DNA of 14,590 nucleotides, taken from CAYPZL01 sp964415045. GTDB taxonomy: Bacteria > Planctomycetota > Phycisphaerae > Sedimentisphaerales > Anaerobacaceae. Position 1 is the first letter of the stretch. The number at the start of each line of letters is the position of its first letter. The stretch lies in the NCBI GenBank assembly GCA_964415045.1, contig CAYPZL010000146.1:1-14590 (forward strand). The letters run 5' to 3'. The translations under genes and the position numbers were made by a program. The notes beneath the pieces were generated by a model that was not told where the DNA came from, did no database searches, and worked only from the letters and a program-made list of their open reading frames with translations. This document shows, piece by piece, positions 1 to 7,219 of this stretch.

Positions 1-830
1 CCTGCTCTGGTACCGCCGGCAGCACCGCTTGAACCTTTTGAGATAGTTACTAAGTGGGTGAGGCTGTTGCAGCGGCCGAAGACGATGGCCCCGTGATCGC
101 TGCAGCCACCGTGCGTGCCGACGTATCGCTCCGCGTAGCCGCAGTGCGTCACCAACTCCTCCCGCGGGATGGCCAGGTTGTTGAGCTGCACAACCGCCTC
201 GGCCGCCGCCACCACCACGGCCGACGAGGAGCTCAGCCCCACCGCGCGCGGGACGTCGCCATAGAACATCATGTTCATGCCTCGCAGCCTCGGCGCGAGG
301 GTCCCCTCGTCCGTGGTGTACAGATGCTGCAGATACAGCACCGCGGCGCGAACGTAGGTCGACCACGTGATGGAAGGATCGCCCGCCCGCTTCTCGAACT
401 CGTCGTGACACCACAGGTGCCAGTCGCAGACCTTCTGGCCGTGCGGAAGACACGCGCCGATCCGGAACGTCTCATCGGGAAACGACTCCGACTCCACGTT
501 CTTGGCCGCCACCACGTCGTCGTCGCGCGGGGCGGCGATCAGCCACATGTGGTTGACCGCCACCGGATTGACCGTCCCGCCGCGATGATCGATGTGGGTG
601 CCCAGGACGTTGACGCGGCCGGCCGAACGAATCACCAGCGCGCCGGTCTCGGCGCCGTAGACTCGGGCGAAGGCCTCCAACGCCCGCATACACATCTCGG
701 CCGCACCGGCGCGCAGGTCCTCTCTGTCGGCGCAGATCTGCCGCAGCGTGCAGTTGAACCCGCTGCCCGGATCGCGAACCGCCGCCATCCAGGCGGCCGC
801 TGGATGTACCGAAACAGGTCCTGAGGCCAT
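1..830 (-). CDS. GHMP-family sugar kinase, galactokinase/galacturonokinase-like, C-terminus cut by window edge
   Basis: Predicted cytoplasmic kinase phosphorylating C1 of a hexose or hexuronate with ATP. The frame is open from 830 to the window edge (276 complete codons); the C-terminal half is missing. Residues 69-86 read SAGRVNVLGTHIDHRGGT, the sugar-binding first GHMP motif. Residues 194-204 (PRAVGLSSSSA) are the phosphate-binding loop. Residues 238-252 (GTHGGCSDHGAIVFG) resemble the galactokinase segment around its catalytic Asp. Canonical galactokinases have GEHTDY in motif 1; here it is GTHIDH, with Thr for the sugar-contacting Glu. As I recall it, plant galacturonokinase has a similar LGxHIDHxGG. 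Substrate is therefore uncertain: galactose, galacturonate or another sugar. The ATG at 830 follows AAAGGGAAG; an in-frame ATG at 848 adds six residues but has no Shine-Dalgarno. It is divergent from the NagA-like/GH95 operon. The last ~17 codons (positions 1-52) change abruptly to AT-richer codons, possibly a junction or assembly edge. Confidence 0.88.
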   Translation of the reverse strand, partial: MASGPVSVHPAAAWMAAVRDPGSGFNCTLRQICADREDLRAGAAEMCMRALEAFARVYGAETGALVIRSAGRVNVLGTHIDHRGGTVNPVAVNHMWLIAAPRDDDVVAAKNVESESFPDETFRIGACLPHGQKVCDWHLWCHDEFEKRAGDPSITWSTYVRAAVLYLQHLYTTDEGTLAPRLRGMNMMFYGDVPRAVGLSSSSAVVVAAAEAVVQLNNLAIPREELVTHCGYAERYVGTHGGCSDHGAIVFGRCNSLTHLVTISKGSSGAAGGTRA

Positions 831-900
831 CGCTTCTTCCCTTTCCATAGACCGATGCGAACCGCAACGAGTGGCTCAGCGTCCAATCATGTCACAGCTA

Positions 901-929
901 ATTATACCTCAGCGCAGGCCATTCTTACA
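901..929 (-). promoter_or_regulatory. Putative promoter of the GHMP kinase gene
   Basis: On the minus strand a perfect TATAAT -10 lies at 906-901. The best -35 at 17 bases spacing is a poor TGTAAG (929-924). Transcription would start near 894, giving a leader of about 65 bases before the ATG at 830. A perfect -10 with a weak -35 could suggest an activator-dependent promoter, but no operator is recognised. The shared intergenic stretch 831-1081 contains this motif, the rightward promoter at 1002-1030 and nothing else I can identify. Confidence 0.45.
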
Positions 930-1001
930 GTCTCGCTCGGTTTCCCGGATTCGTGACGGCGGCAGATTCCATCCGCCGGCGGAAACGATCAGGCCCTCGG
1001 A

Positions 1002-1030
1002 TTGACGGCCCGCGTGAGATTCCCTATGAT
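1002..1030 (+). promoter_or_regulatory. Sigma70-type promoter of the NagA-like/GH95 operon
   Basis: TTGACG (1002-1007), a 17-base spacer and TATGAT (1025-1030): each hexamer matches consensus at five of six positions with ideal spacing. The start site would be near 1037, about 45 bases before the ATG at 1082. The promoter lies inside the longest possible reading frame of the downstream gene (GTG at 953), which argues that the long N-terminus is not translated. Confidence 0.7.
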
Positions 1031-1081
1031 GGGCGCCGTTTGAAAGGCAGCCTCGCTGCCGTGAAAGGATCTCTGTACGCC

Positions 1082-2104
1082 ATGGAAGCACAAACCGACC
1101 GTACGACGGAGAGCAGGACAATCCCGGGATTGGTTGATCTGCAGATCAACGGTTACAAAGGGGTGGATTTTTCCGGCGTCGAGCTAACGGAGGCGAGTTT
1201 TGCCCAAAGCTGCCGCGCGGTGCTGGCGGCCGGCGCCACGGCTTTCCTGCCGACGCTGATTACCAGTCCGATGGAACTCTACAAGCGCAACCTGCCGATC
1301 ATGGCCGCGGTGATACAACAGGACGAGTTTCGGGGCCGGGTGCTCGGCCTTCATCTCGAAGGACCGTTCCTGTCCCCGCAGGAGGGCGCCAGGGGGGCGC
1401 ACAATCCCGCGTGGATGAGCGACCCGGACGTCGAATCCCTCGCGCGTCTGCTGGATTGGGCCGGCGGCACGGTCCGGCTCCTGACCATTGCGGCCGATCT
1501 CGACGGCGCCGATGAGCTGGCCCGCTATGCGACCAGCCGGGGAATCACGGTGTCACTCGGCCATCACATGGCGAACGAGGAGGACCTGAGCCGATTGGTG
1601 GACGCCGGGGCCAAGGCCCTGACGCATCTCGGCAATGGCGTGCCCGCGCTGCTGTCGAGGCACCGGAACCCCGTGTGGGCCGGACTGGCCAACGACGACC
1701 TCGCGGCCCTGATCATCGCCGACGGCCATCACCTCCCCCCGTCCCTGCTCAAAACCATCATCCGAACCAAAGGGCCGGAGAATTGCATCGTCGTCAGCGA
1801 CGCCTCGCCGCTGGCCGGGCTACCGGCGGGGAAATATGAATCGATGGGCGCCCGCGTCGTGCTGGAAGAGAACGGATTGCTGCACAACCCGACAACCGGA
1901 TACATGGCCGGCTCGTCCGCCACCATGCGAACGTGCGTCCGCCATCTGGCGTCCCTGGACTTCGTGAGCCCGGAGGAGATCGGGATGATGGTGTGGGACA
2001 ACCCCTTGAAGCTGATCGGCGTTTCCCCGGAACAGGTTCGGACGGACTCGCCTTGTACGTATGACATGACATCCCCCCCCAATGTTAGGAAGCCTGTGAC
2101 ATGA
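1082..2104 (+). CDS. N-acetylglucosamine-6-phosphate deacetylase-like amidohydrolase (NagA family, short form)
   Basis: Predicted cytoplasmic metal-dependent amidohydrolase; NagA removes acetate from GlcNAc-6-phosphate. Visible NagA hallmarks in the 340-residue protein: DLQING at 19-24 (NagA has Gln/Asn in place of the usual HxH), metal-ligand Glu93 in HLEGPF, His161 in LGHH, His182 in THLGNG, His216 in DGHH and catalytic Asp240 in VSDA. It lacks most of the N-terminal beta-sandwich strand region of ~380-residue NagA proteins, opening almost directly at the barrel. The usual THLFNAM is replaced by THLGNGVP, so it belongs to a divergent subgroup and its true substrate is unproven. The ATG at 1082 was chosen because the frame's GTG at 953 precedes the promoter; AAGGA lies 12 bases upstream. 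GTG at 1061 is an alternative. The stop overlaps the next gene's start (ATGA at 2101-2104), implying translational coupling. A C8 tract lies 22 bases before the stop. Confidence 0.85.
   Translation: MEAQTDRTTESRTIPGLVDLQINGYKGVDFSGVELTEASFAQSCRAVLAAGATAFLPTLITSPMELYKRNLPIMAAVIQQDEFRGRVLGLHLEGPFLSPQEGARGAHNPAWMSDPDVESLARLLDWAGGTVRLLTIAADLDGADELARYATSRGITVSLGHHMANEEDLSRLVDAGAKALTHLGNGVPALLSRHRNPVWAGLANDDLAALIIADGHHLPPSLLKTIIRTKGPENCIVVSDASPLAGLPAGKYESMGARVVLEENGLLHNPTTGYMAGSSATMRTCVRHLASLDFVSPEEIGMMVWDNPLKLIGVSPEQVRTDSPCTYDMTSPPNVRKPVT
2073..2080 (+). repeat. C8 homopolymer near the 3' end of the NagA-like gene
   Basis: Eight consecutive C residues encode Ser331-Pro333, well past the conserved NagA core. 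Gain or loss of one C would bring a TAG or TGA stop into frame before the ATG of the following gene. The enzyme core would remain intact, but the ATGA overlap would be lost. The tract is short for a contingency locus and could also be a site of sequencing error. Confidence 0.5.
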
Positions 2105-5100
2105 GAAATCTGACCTGCAAACCGATTTTGGCACTCTGTCTGATCGCGATGTGCGGCTCACTGGCAATCAGCGCCGGTGCGGCGACGCCTGCCAAAGGAC
2201 AAGCCTGGTCCAGCTTGAAGCTGTGGTACGACAAGCCGGCCGGGCAATGGACCGAGGCGCTGCCCGTGGGAAACGGGAGGCTGGGCGCGATGGTCTTCGG
2301 GGGCACAGCCGAGGCGCGCTATCAGCTCAACGAGGATTCGCTGTGGTGCGGCGGGCCACATGACTACGCCCACGACGGCGCCGCCGAGTACCTGCCCGAA
2401 ATCCGCCGGCTGCTGTTCGAGGGCAAGCAGCGCGAGGCCGAACAGTTGGCGATGGAACACTTCATGTCGGTGCCGCTGGGCCAGGTGCCCTACCAGCCGT
2501 TCGGTGATCTGAAGCTGACCTTCCCCGGCCACGAGAAGGCCGAGGACTACCATCGACAGCTTGATCTCGACACCGCCATCGCCACCACAACCTACCGCGT
2601 GGGCGACGTGACCTACACCCGCGACACGTTCGTCAGCTTTCCCGATCAGGTTGTGTTCGTCCGGATCGAGGCCGACCGGCCCGAAGCGCTGAGTTTTACC
2701 GCCACATTGAGCAGCCCCAACCAGGACGTGCAGACAGAAGCTGTCGACGGGCGGACGCTGGCGATACGCGGCCGGGCGCGTGACTATAAGGCGCGGGGCG
2801 ATTATGGCGTCATCCCGGGCGTCGTCAAGTTCGAGGGCCGCTGCCGCATACGCGTCAACGGCGGAAGCGCAACGGTCGATAACGAAAAGATCGTCGTCAG
2901 CGAAGCGAACGCCGCGACCCTGATGATGGCCATGGCCACGAGTGTCAAGAGCCACAAGGACATCTCCGCCGATCCGGCGGCGCGGTGCGACGAAGTGCTG
3001 AAGAAAGTCGCCGGCAAGACGCCGCGGCAGGTGCGCGACGCCCACGTGGCGGACCACCAGGCGCTGTTTCGCCGCGTGTCGTTGAACCTGGGTCCGGCGG
3101 TGGAGATGCCGACGGACGAGCGCGTGTTGCGGTTCGCCAGAGAGGAAGACCCCCATCTTGCGGCGCTGTTTTTCCAGTACGGCCGGTACCTGATGATCGC
3201 CAGCTCGCGCGCCGGCGGCCAGCCCGCCAACCTCCAGGGGCTCTGGAACGAGAGCGTCAGCCCACCGTGGGACAGCAAGTACACCGTCAACATCAACACC
3301 GAGATGAACTACTGGCTCACCGAGCCGGCCAACCTCAGCGAGTGCGGCGCGCCGCTGTTCGACGCACTGGCCGAGGTCGCCGAATCGGGCCGCAGCACCG
3401 CCAGGAAGCACTACAACGCCCGCGGCTGGGTCCTGCACCACAACTTCGACCGCTGGCGCGGCACCGCCCCGATCAACCACTCCAACCACGGCATCTGGCC
3501 CACCGGCGGCGCGTGGCTCTGCCAGCACCTGTGGTGGCACTACCTCTACACCGGCGACACGCAGTTCCTCAAGGACCGCGCGTACCCGCTGATGAAGGGC
3601 GCCGCCGAGTTCTTCGTCGATGCCCTGGTCGAGGACCCGGTCCACGACAAGGGCTGGCTGGTGAGCGGACCGAGCAACTCGCCCGAGCGGGGCGGCCTAG
3701 TCATGGGACCGACCATGGACCACCAGATCATCCGCGAGCTCTTCGCCGACACGGCGCGGGCCGCCCGTGTGCTGGGGATCGACGGGGACTTCGCCGACAA
3801 GCTCGACGCCATGCGGAAACGTATCGCTCCCAACCAAGTGGGCTCCGAAGGCCAATTGAAGGAGTGGCTCTACAAGGAGGCCCCCAAGACGACGCATCGC
3901 CACGTCTCGCACCTGTGGGGACTGCACCCGGGCGAGGAGATCACGCCGGAAACGCCCGAGTTATTCGAGGCGGCCAAGCAATCGCTGATCTTCCGAGGCG
4001 ACGGCGGCACGGGCTGGAGCCGGGCCTGGAAGATCAACTTCTGGGCCCGCCTGCTGGACGGGGACCACGCCCACCTCATGCTCAAGAACCTGCTAACCCT
4101 GACCAACTCGCCCCTGACACAGTACAAAGGCGGCGGCGTCTACGCCAACCTCTTCGACGCCCATCCCCCCTTCCAGATCGACGGCAACTTCGGCGCCAGC
4201 AACGGGATCACCGAGATGCTGCTGCAAAGCCATCGGCGCGACGCGGGCGGCCAATACGTCATCGATCTGCTGCCCGCCCTTCCCAGTGCCTGGCCCGATG
4301 GCAGGGTGGCGGGCCTGAGGGCGCGAGGCGGCTTTGAGATCACCATACGCTGGAAAGACGGCAAGCTGGAGCAGGCCCGGATCGAATCGAAACTCGGCAA
4401 CACGTGCCGCGTCCGCACCGCCGCGGCTGTTGCCGTCCGGTCGGGCGGACGCGAGATCGACGTCACCCGGCCCGCAGATAATCTCGTGGTGTTCGAGACG
4501 AAGCGGGACCGCACCTACCGGATCGCGCCTCTGGCGCCTACCGCTGGCGCGGAGTCCTGGGGTCACCTCAAGCTCTGGTATCGCCAGCCGGCCGAGAAAT
4601 GGACCGAAGCCCTGCCGGTCGGGAACGGACGCCTCGGCGCGATGGTCTTCGGCGGCGTGACAAAGGAACGCATCCAGTTGAACGAAGACAGCCTGTGGGC
4701 CGGACCGCCCGTTCCGCAGGACCGCGTTGGAGCGTACAAACACATCGCAAAGGCGCGCGAGCTGTTCTTTGCGGGTAAATACTCCGAAGGCCAGACATTG
4801 ATACAAAAGGAAGTCATGGGCCCGCGCATCTCGCCGCGCAGCCACCAGACCCTGGGTGACCTGAGAATCTCAGTGCCGGACGCGACGGACTCGGTCACAT
4901 CGTATCGCCGCCAGCTTGATCTCGACACGGCGGTCGCGACAACGACCTTCACGCGCGACGGCGTGACGTTCAAGCGCGAAGTCTTCTCCAGCCCCGTAGA
5001 CCAGGTGCTCGTCGTACGGCTCACCGCCGACAAGCGCGGCGCCCTTTCCTTCGATGCGACACTCGACCGGCCGGCGGACTTTGCCGTGGAGACCGTCGGG

Positions 5101-6828
5101 AACGACACCCTGGCCATGTCCGGGCAGGCAAGCCAGAAGGGCAAGCACAAAGGGGCCAAGTATCACGCTCGCCTGCGCGCCATACCCAAAGGCGGGCAGA
5201 TGACGGTCGAGGGCAATTCCCTTTCGATCCGCAACGCCAGCGCCGTGACGCTGCTGCTGGCGGCGGCCACGGACTACAACTTCGACAATCCCTACGAGCC
5301 CCTCACGCACGATCTGGCGGCGACCTGCGAGAAGCAACTGCGGGCGGCCGGCTCCAAGACCTTTGCCCGGCTCCGGGCCGCCCACGTCCGGGAACACCGC
5401 CGGTTGTTCCGGCGCGTGGCCCTGAGCCTCGACGCGGCCGGAAACGATGCGAAGCCCACCGATGTCAGGCTGCAAGAGCTGCGCGACGGCGCCGAAGACC
5501 CGTCCCTGGCGGCACTCTACTTCCAGTTCGGACGATACCTGCTGATCTCCTGTTCCCGGCCCGGGACCATGCCTTCCAATCTGCAAGGTCTCTGGAATGA
5601 TAAGATCGCGGCCCCGTGGAACGCCGACTACCACATCAACATCAACGTGCAGATGAACTACTGGCCCGCCGAGGTCTGCAACCTCTCGGAATGTCACGAT
5701 CCCTTCTTCAAGCTTGCCGAGGCCCTGCTGCCGGCCGGCCGCAAGACCGCACGCGACGTGTATAACTGTCGCGGCTTCGTGGCCCACCACACGACCGACG
5801 CCTGGTTCCATACGAGCCCCTTCGGCGCCGTCGGCTACGGCATGTGGCCCATGGGGGCCGCCTGGTGCACCCAGCACTTCATGGAACATTATCGCTTCAC
5901 GGGCGACCGGGAGTTTCTCAAGACCCGCGCCTATCCCATCCTCAAGGAAGCCAGCCTCTTCCTGCTCGACTGGCTCGTCGAAGATCCAAAGACGGGCAAG
6001 CTGGTCTCCGGCCCGTCCAACTCCCCGGAAAACACGTACCTGACCCCGGACGGCAAGCGGGCCAACCTCTCCATGGGACCGTCCATGGACCAGGAAATCA
6101 TCTGGGACACGTTCACCAATCTCATCGAAGCGGCGCAGATCCTGGAGATCGAGGACGATCTCGTGCGACAGGTGGCCGCCGCCCGGGAAAACCTGGCCAT
6201 GCCGAAAATCGGCTCCGACGGCCGGCTGCTCGAGTGGGCCCAGGAGTTCAAGGAACCGCAGCCGGGCCACCGGCATATCTCCCATCTGTTCGCCGTTCAT
6301 CCCGGCCGGCAGTACACGTACCAGGAGTCGCCCGAGATGATCGCCGCCGCCCGAAAGAGCATCGAGTATCGGCTGGCTCACGGCGGCGGACACACCGGCT
6401 GGAGCCGCGCCTGGATCATCAACTTCTGGGCCCGGTTCAAGGAAGGCGACAAGGCCCAGGAAAACGTCACGGCCCTCTTGACCAAATCGACGCACCCGAA
6501 TCTTTTCGACAACCATCCGCCCTTCCAAATCGACGGCAACTTCGGCGGCACCGCCGGCATCGCCGAGATGCTCCTCCAGAGTCACGCCGGCGAGATCGAT
6601 CTGTTGCCCGCCCTGCCGAGCAAGTGGCCCGCCGGCCGCGTCACCGGGCTGCGGGCACGCGGCGGTTTCGAGGTGGATATCACCTGGGAGGACGGCGCCC
6701 TGGTCGAAGCCAGGATCACGCCGGCGCAAGACGGCATCTGCAAAATCCGCTGCGGCGGCAAGACAATTCAGGTCGATGCCAGAAAGGGCCGGACATTCCG
6801 TCTCGACGCTGGTCTTCGGCAATTGTAG
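2101..6828 (+). CDS. Secreted tandem GH95-GH95 glycoside hydrolase (alpha-L-fucosidase/alpha-L-galactosidase type)
   Basis: GH95 enzymes are inverting exo-glycosidases that remove terminal alpha-L-fucose (classically Fuc-alpha-1,2-Gal) or L-galactose. This 1575-residue protein has a signal peptide (1 to ~28, hydrophobic core LALCLIAMC, end ISAGAA) and two complete GH95 units, about 36-812 and 820-1575; a normal GH95 protein holds one. Both units carry the family's catalytic set. In unit 1 these are N397/N399 in NINTEMNYW, E529 in SGPSNSPE and D694 in FQIDGNFG. In unit 2 they are N1180/N1182 in NINVQMNYW, E1310 in SGPSNSPE and D1478 in FQIDGNFG. The units share the block WTEALPVGNGRLGAMVFGG but diverge at synonymous sites, so the duplication is not recent. 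Unit 2 has a longer loop after its SPE (TPDGKRAN region), which may change specificity. The join near 805-819 (LAPTAGAESWG) is short with no linker domain. AGGA lies 11 bases before the ATG, which overlaps the upstream stop. Exact substrate unknown. Confidence 0.93.
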   Translation: MRNLTCKPILALCLIAMCGSLAISAGAATPAKGQAWSSLKLWYDKPAGQWTEALPVGNGRLGAMVFGGTAEARYQLNEDSLWCGGPHDYAHDGAAEYLPEIRRLLFEGKQREAEQLAMEHFMSVPLGQVPYQPFGDLKLTFPGHEKAEDYHRQLDLDTAIATTTYRVGDVTYTRDTFVSFPDQVVFVRIEADRPEALSFTATLSSPNQDVQTEAVDGRTLAIRGRARDYKARGDYGVIPGVVKFEGRCRIRVNGGSATVDNEKIVVSEANAATLMMAMATSVKSHKDISADPAARCDEVLKKVAGKTPRQVRDAHVADHQALFRRVSLNLGPAVEMPTDERVLRFAREEDPHLAALFFQYGRYLMIASSRAGGQPANLQGLWNESVSPPWDSKYTVNINTEMNYWLTEPANLSECGAPLFDALAEVAESGRSTARKHYNARGWVLHHNFDRWRGTAPINHSNHGIWPTGGAWLCQHLWWHYLYTGDTQFLKDRAYPLMKGAAEFFVDALVEDPVHDKGWLVSGPSNSPERGGLVMGPTMDHQIIRELFADTARAARVLGIDGDFADKLDAMRKRIAPNQVGSEGQLKEWLYKEAPKTTHRHVSHLWGLHPGEEITPETPELFEAAKQSLIFRGDGGTGWSRAWKINFWARLLDGDHAHLMLKNLLTLTNSPLTQYKGGGVYANLFDAHPPFQIDGNFGASNGITEMLLQSHRRDAGGQYVIDLLPALPSAWPDGRVAGLRARGGFEITIRWKDGKLEQARIESKLGNTCRVRTAAAVAVRSGGREIDVTRPADNLVVFETKRDRTYRIAPLAPTAGAESWGHLKLWYRQPAEKWTEALPVGNGRLGAMVFGGVTKERIQLNEDSLWAGPPVPQDRVGAYKHIAKARELFFAGKYSEGQTLIQKEVMGPRISPRSHQTLGDLRISVPDATDSVTSYRRQLDLDTAVATTTFTRDGVTFKREVFSSPVDQVLVVRLTADKRGALSFDATLDRPADFAVETVGNDTLAMSGQASQKGKHKGAKYHARLRAIPKGGQMTVEGNSLSIRNASAVTLLLAAATDYNFDNPYEPLTHDLAATCEKQLRAAGSKTFARLRAAHVREHRRLFRRVALSLDAAGNDAKPTDVRLQELRDGAEDPSLAALYFQFGRYLLISCSRPGTMPSNLQGLWNDKIAAPWNADYHININVQMNYWPAEVCNLSECHDPFFKLAEALLPAGRKTARDVYNCRGFVAHHTTDAWFHTSPFGAVGYGMWPMGAAWCTQHFMEHYRFTGDREFLKTRAYPILKEASLFLLDWLVEDPKTGKLVSGPSNSPENTYLTPDGKRANLSMGPSMDQEIIWDTFTNLIEAAQILEIEDDLVRQVAAARENLAMPKIGSDGRLLEWAQEFKEPQPGHRHISHLFAVHPGRQYTYQESPEMIAAARKSIEYRLAHGGGHTGWSRAWIINFWARFKEGDKAQENVTALLTKSTHPNLFDNHPPFQIDGNFGGTAGIAEMLLQSHAGEIDLLPALPSKWPAGRVTGLRARGGFEVDITWEDGALVEARITPAQDGICKIRCGGKTIQVDARKGRTFRLDAGLRQL

Positions 6829-6838
6829 AAAAAGCTGC

Positions 6839-6867
6839 TTGACAAAACACGCTTGCGCTGGTAGGCT
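6839..6867 (+). promoter_or_regulatory. Putative distal promoter of the YSPY-repeat protein gene
   Basis: A perfect TTGACA -35 (6839-6844), 17-base spacer and TAGGCT (6862-6867, three of six consensus positions, including the key TA and final T). It begins ten bases after the GH95 stop; no terminator hairpin with a T-run lies between, so some read-through from the GH95 operon is possible. Transcripts would start near 6874 and have a leader of about 345 bases before the ATG at 7220. Confidence 0.5.
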
Positions 6868-6933
6868 CTGATTATCGAGCAGACAGGGTGCGGGGCCGGC
6901 TGCAAAGACGACCGGGTAGATTTCGAGTGTACT

Positions 6934-6962
6934 TTGACACGGAGATCCGGGGCCTTTCTACA
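6934..6962 (+). promoter_or_regulatory. Possible second, proximal promoter of the YSPY-repeat gene
   Basis: A second perfect TTGACA (6934-6939) lies 95 bases after the first. At 17 bases spacing the -10 is only TCTACA (6957-6962), three of six consensus. It is weaker than the distal candidate and may be coincidental, but two exact -35 hexamers in one short leader is noteworthy. Confidence 0.25.
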
Positions 6963-7016
6963 CGCGAATCCTGAAGTCTTCCAGGAGTGTATTCTCGCGC
7001 GCGGTCCCGGAGGAAC

Positions 7017-7148
7017 ATGAATGATGTACGCCCGAAACGCGCGGCGAAGCTCCAGAATTGGACACCTGCGCACTTTGGGCAATATGAGCAGATTCAGGCA
7101 TGCAAGAAAAAGAAAGAAAGGAGGAGTTGCCAGGAGAATAACACATAA
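7017..7148 (+). CDS. Possible small leader ORF, 43 codons
   Basis: An ATG at 7017 opens a 43-codon ORF ending TAA at 7146-7148. The product would be basic and soluble, with a central NWTPAHFGQYEQIQA segment followed by KKKKERR and no signal peptide. GGAGGA at 7009-7014 is only two bases from this ATG, and suits the overlapping ATG at 7021 better (six bases). That alternative frame would run 103 codons and overlap the 7220 gene. Neither product is recognised. It could be a real small protein, a regulatory leader peptide or chance. Confidence 0.22.
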   Translation: MNDVRPKRAAKLQNWTPAHFGQYEQIQACKKKKERRSCQENNT

Positions 7149-7219
7149 CTTGCCTGCGGAGGAGGTGATGACGGAAGAAGCTCAAGAGTTCACCTTCTTG
7201 CTGAGGAAAGGAGACCAAG

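Larger units (their letters stand above)
6868..7219 (+). other. Long leader region of the YSPY-repeat gene, with hairpin and several Shine-Dalgarno-like runs
   Basis: No conserved gene is recognised here. A hairpin can form at 6963-6999: CGCGAAT pairs with ATTCTCGCG (two-base bulge), and CCTG pairs with CAGG inside. A CGGA/TCCG dyad lies at 6940-6949. Purine-rich ribosome-binding-like runs occur at 7009-7014 (GGAGGA), 7117-7126 (AAAGGAGGAG), 7159-7166 (GAGGAGGT) and 7208-7213 (AAGGAG). Only the last serves the annotated protein gene. The others could serve small leader ORFs at 7017/7021 and 7168, or act as translation standby or decoy sites. No known riboswitch motif is recognised. Confidence 0.4.

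Noticed and set aside
54..824. Plus-strand open frame of 256 codons at the left end
   Set aside because: Antisense to the GHMP kinase, whose motifs are clear in the minus frame; the plus product is Arg/His/Ala-rich without a recognisable family.
2101..2157. Lipoprotein signal (Cys18 in LIAMC) in the GH95 protein
   Set aside because: Met occupies the position before Cys, which does not fit a lipobox, and a normal cleavage region follows at about residue 28.
4870..6822. Minus-strand open frame of 650 codons, and another at 2158-3645
   Set aside because: Antisense to GH95 catalytic units whose motifs are unambiguous; composition typical of GC-driven shadow frames.
6829..6900. Intrinsic terminator after the GH95 operon
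   Set aside because: No stable stem followed by a T-run is visible; the promoter-like TTGACA begins ten bases after the stop.
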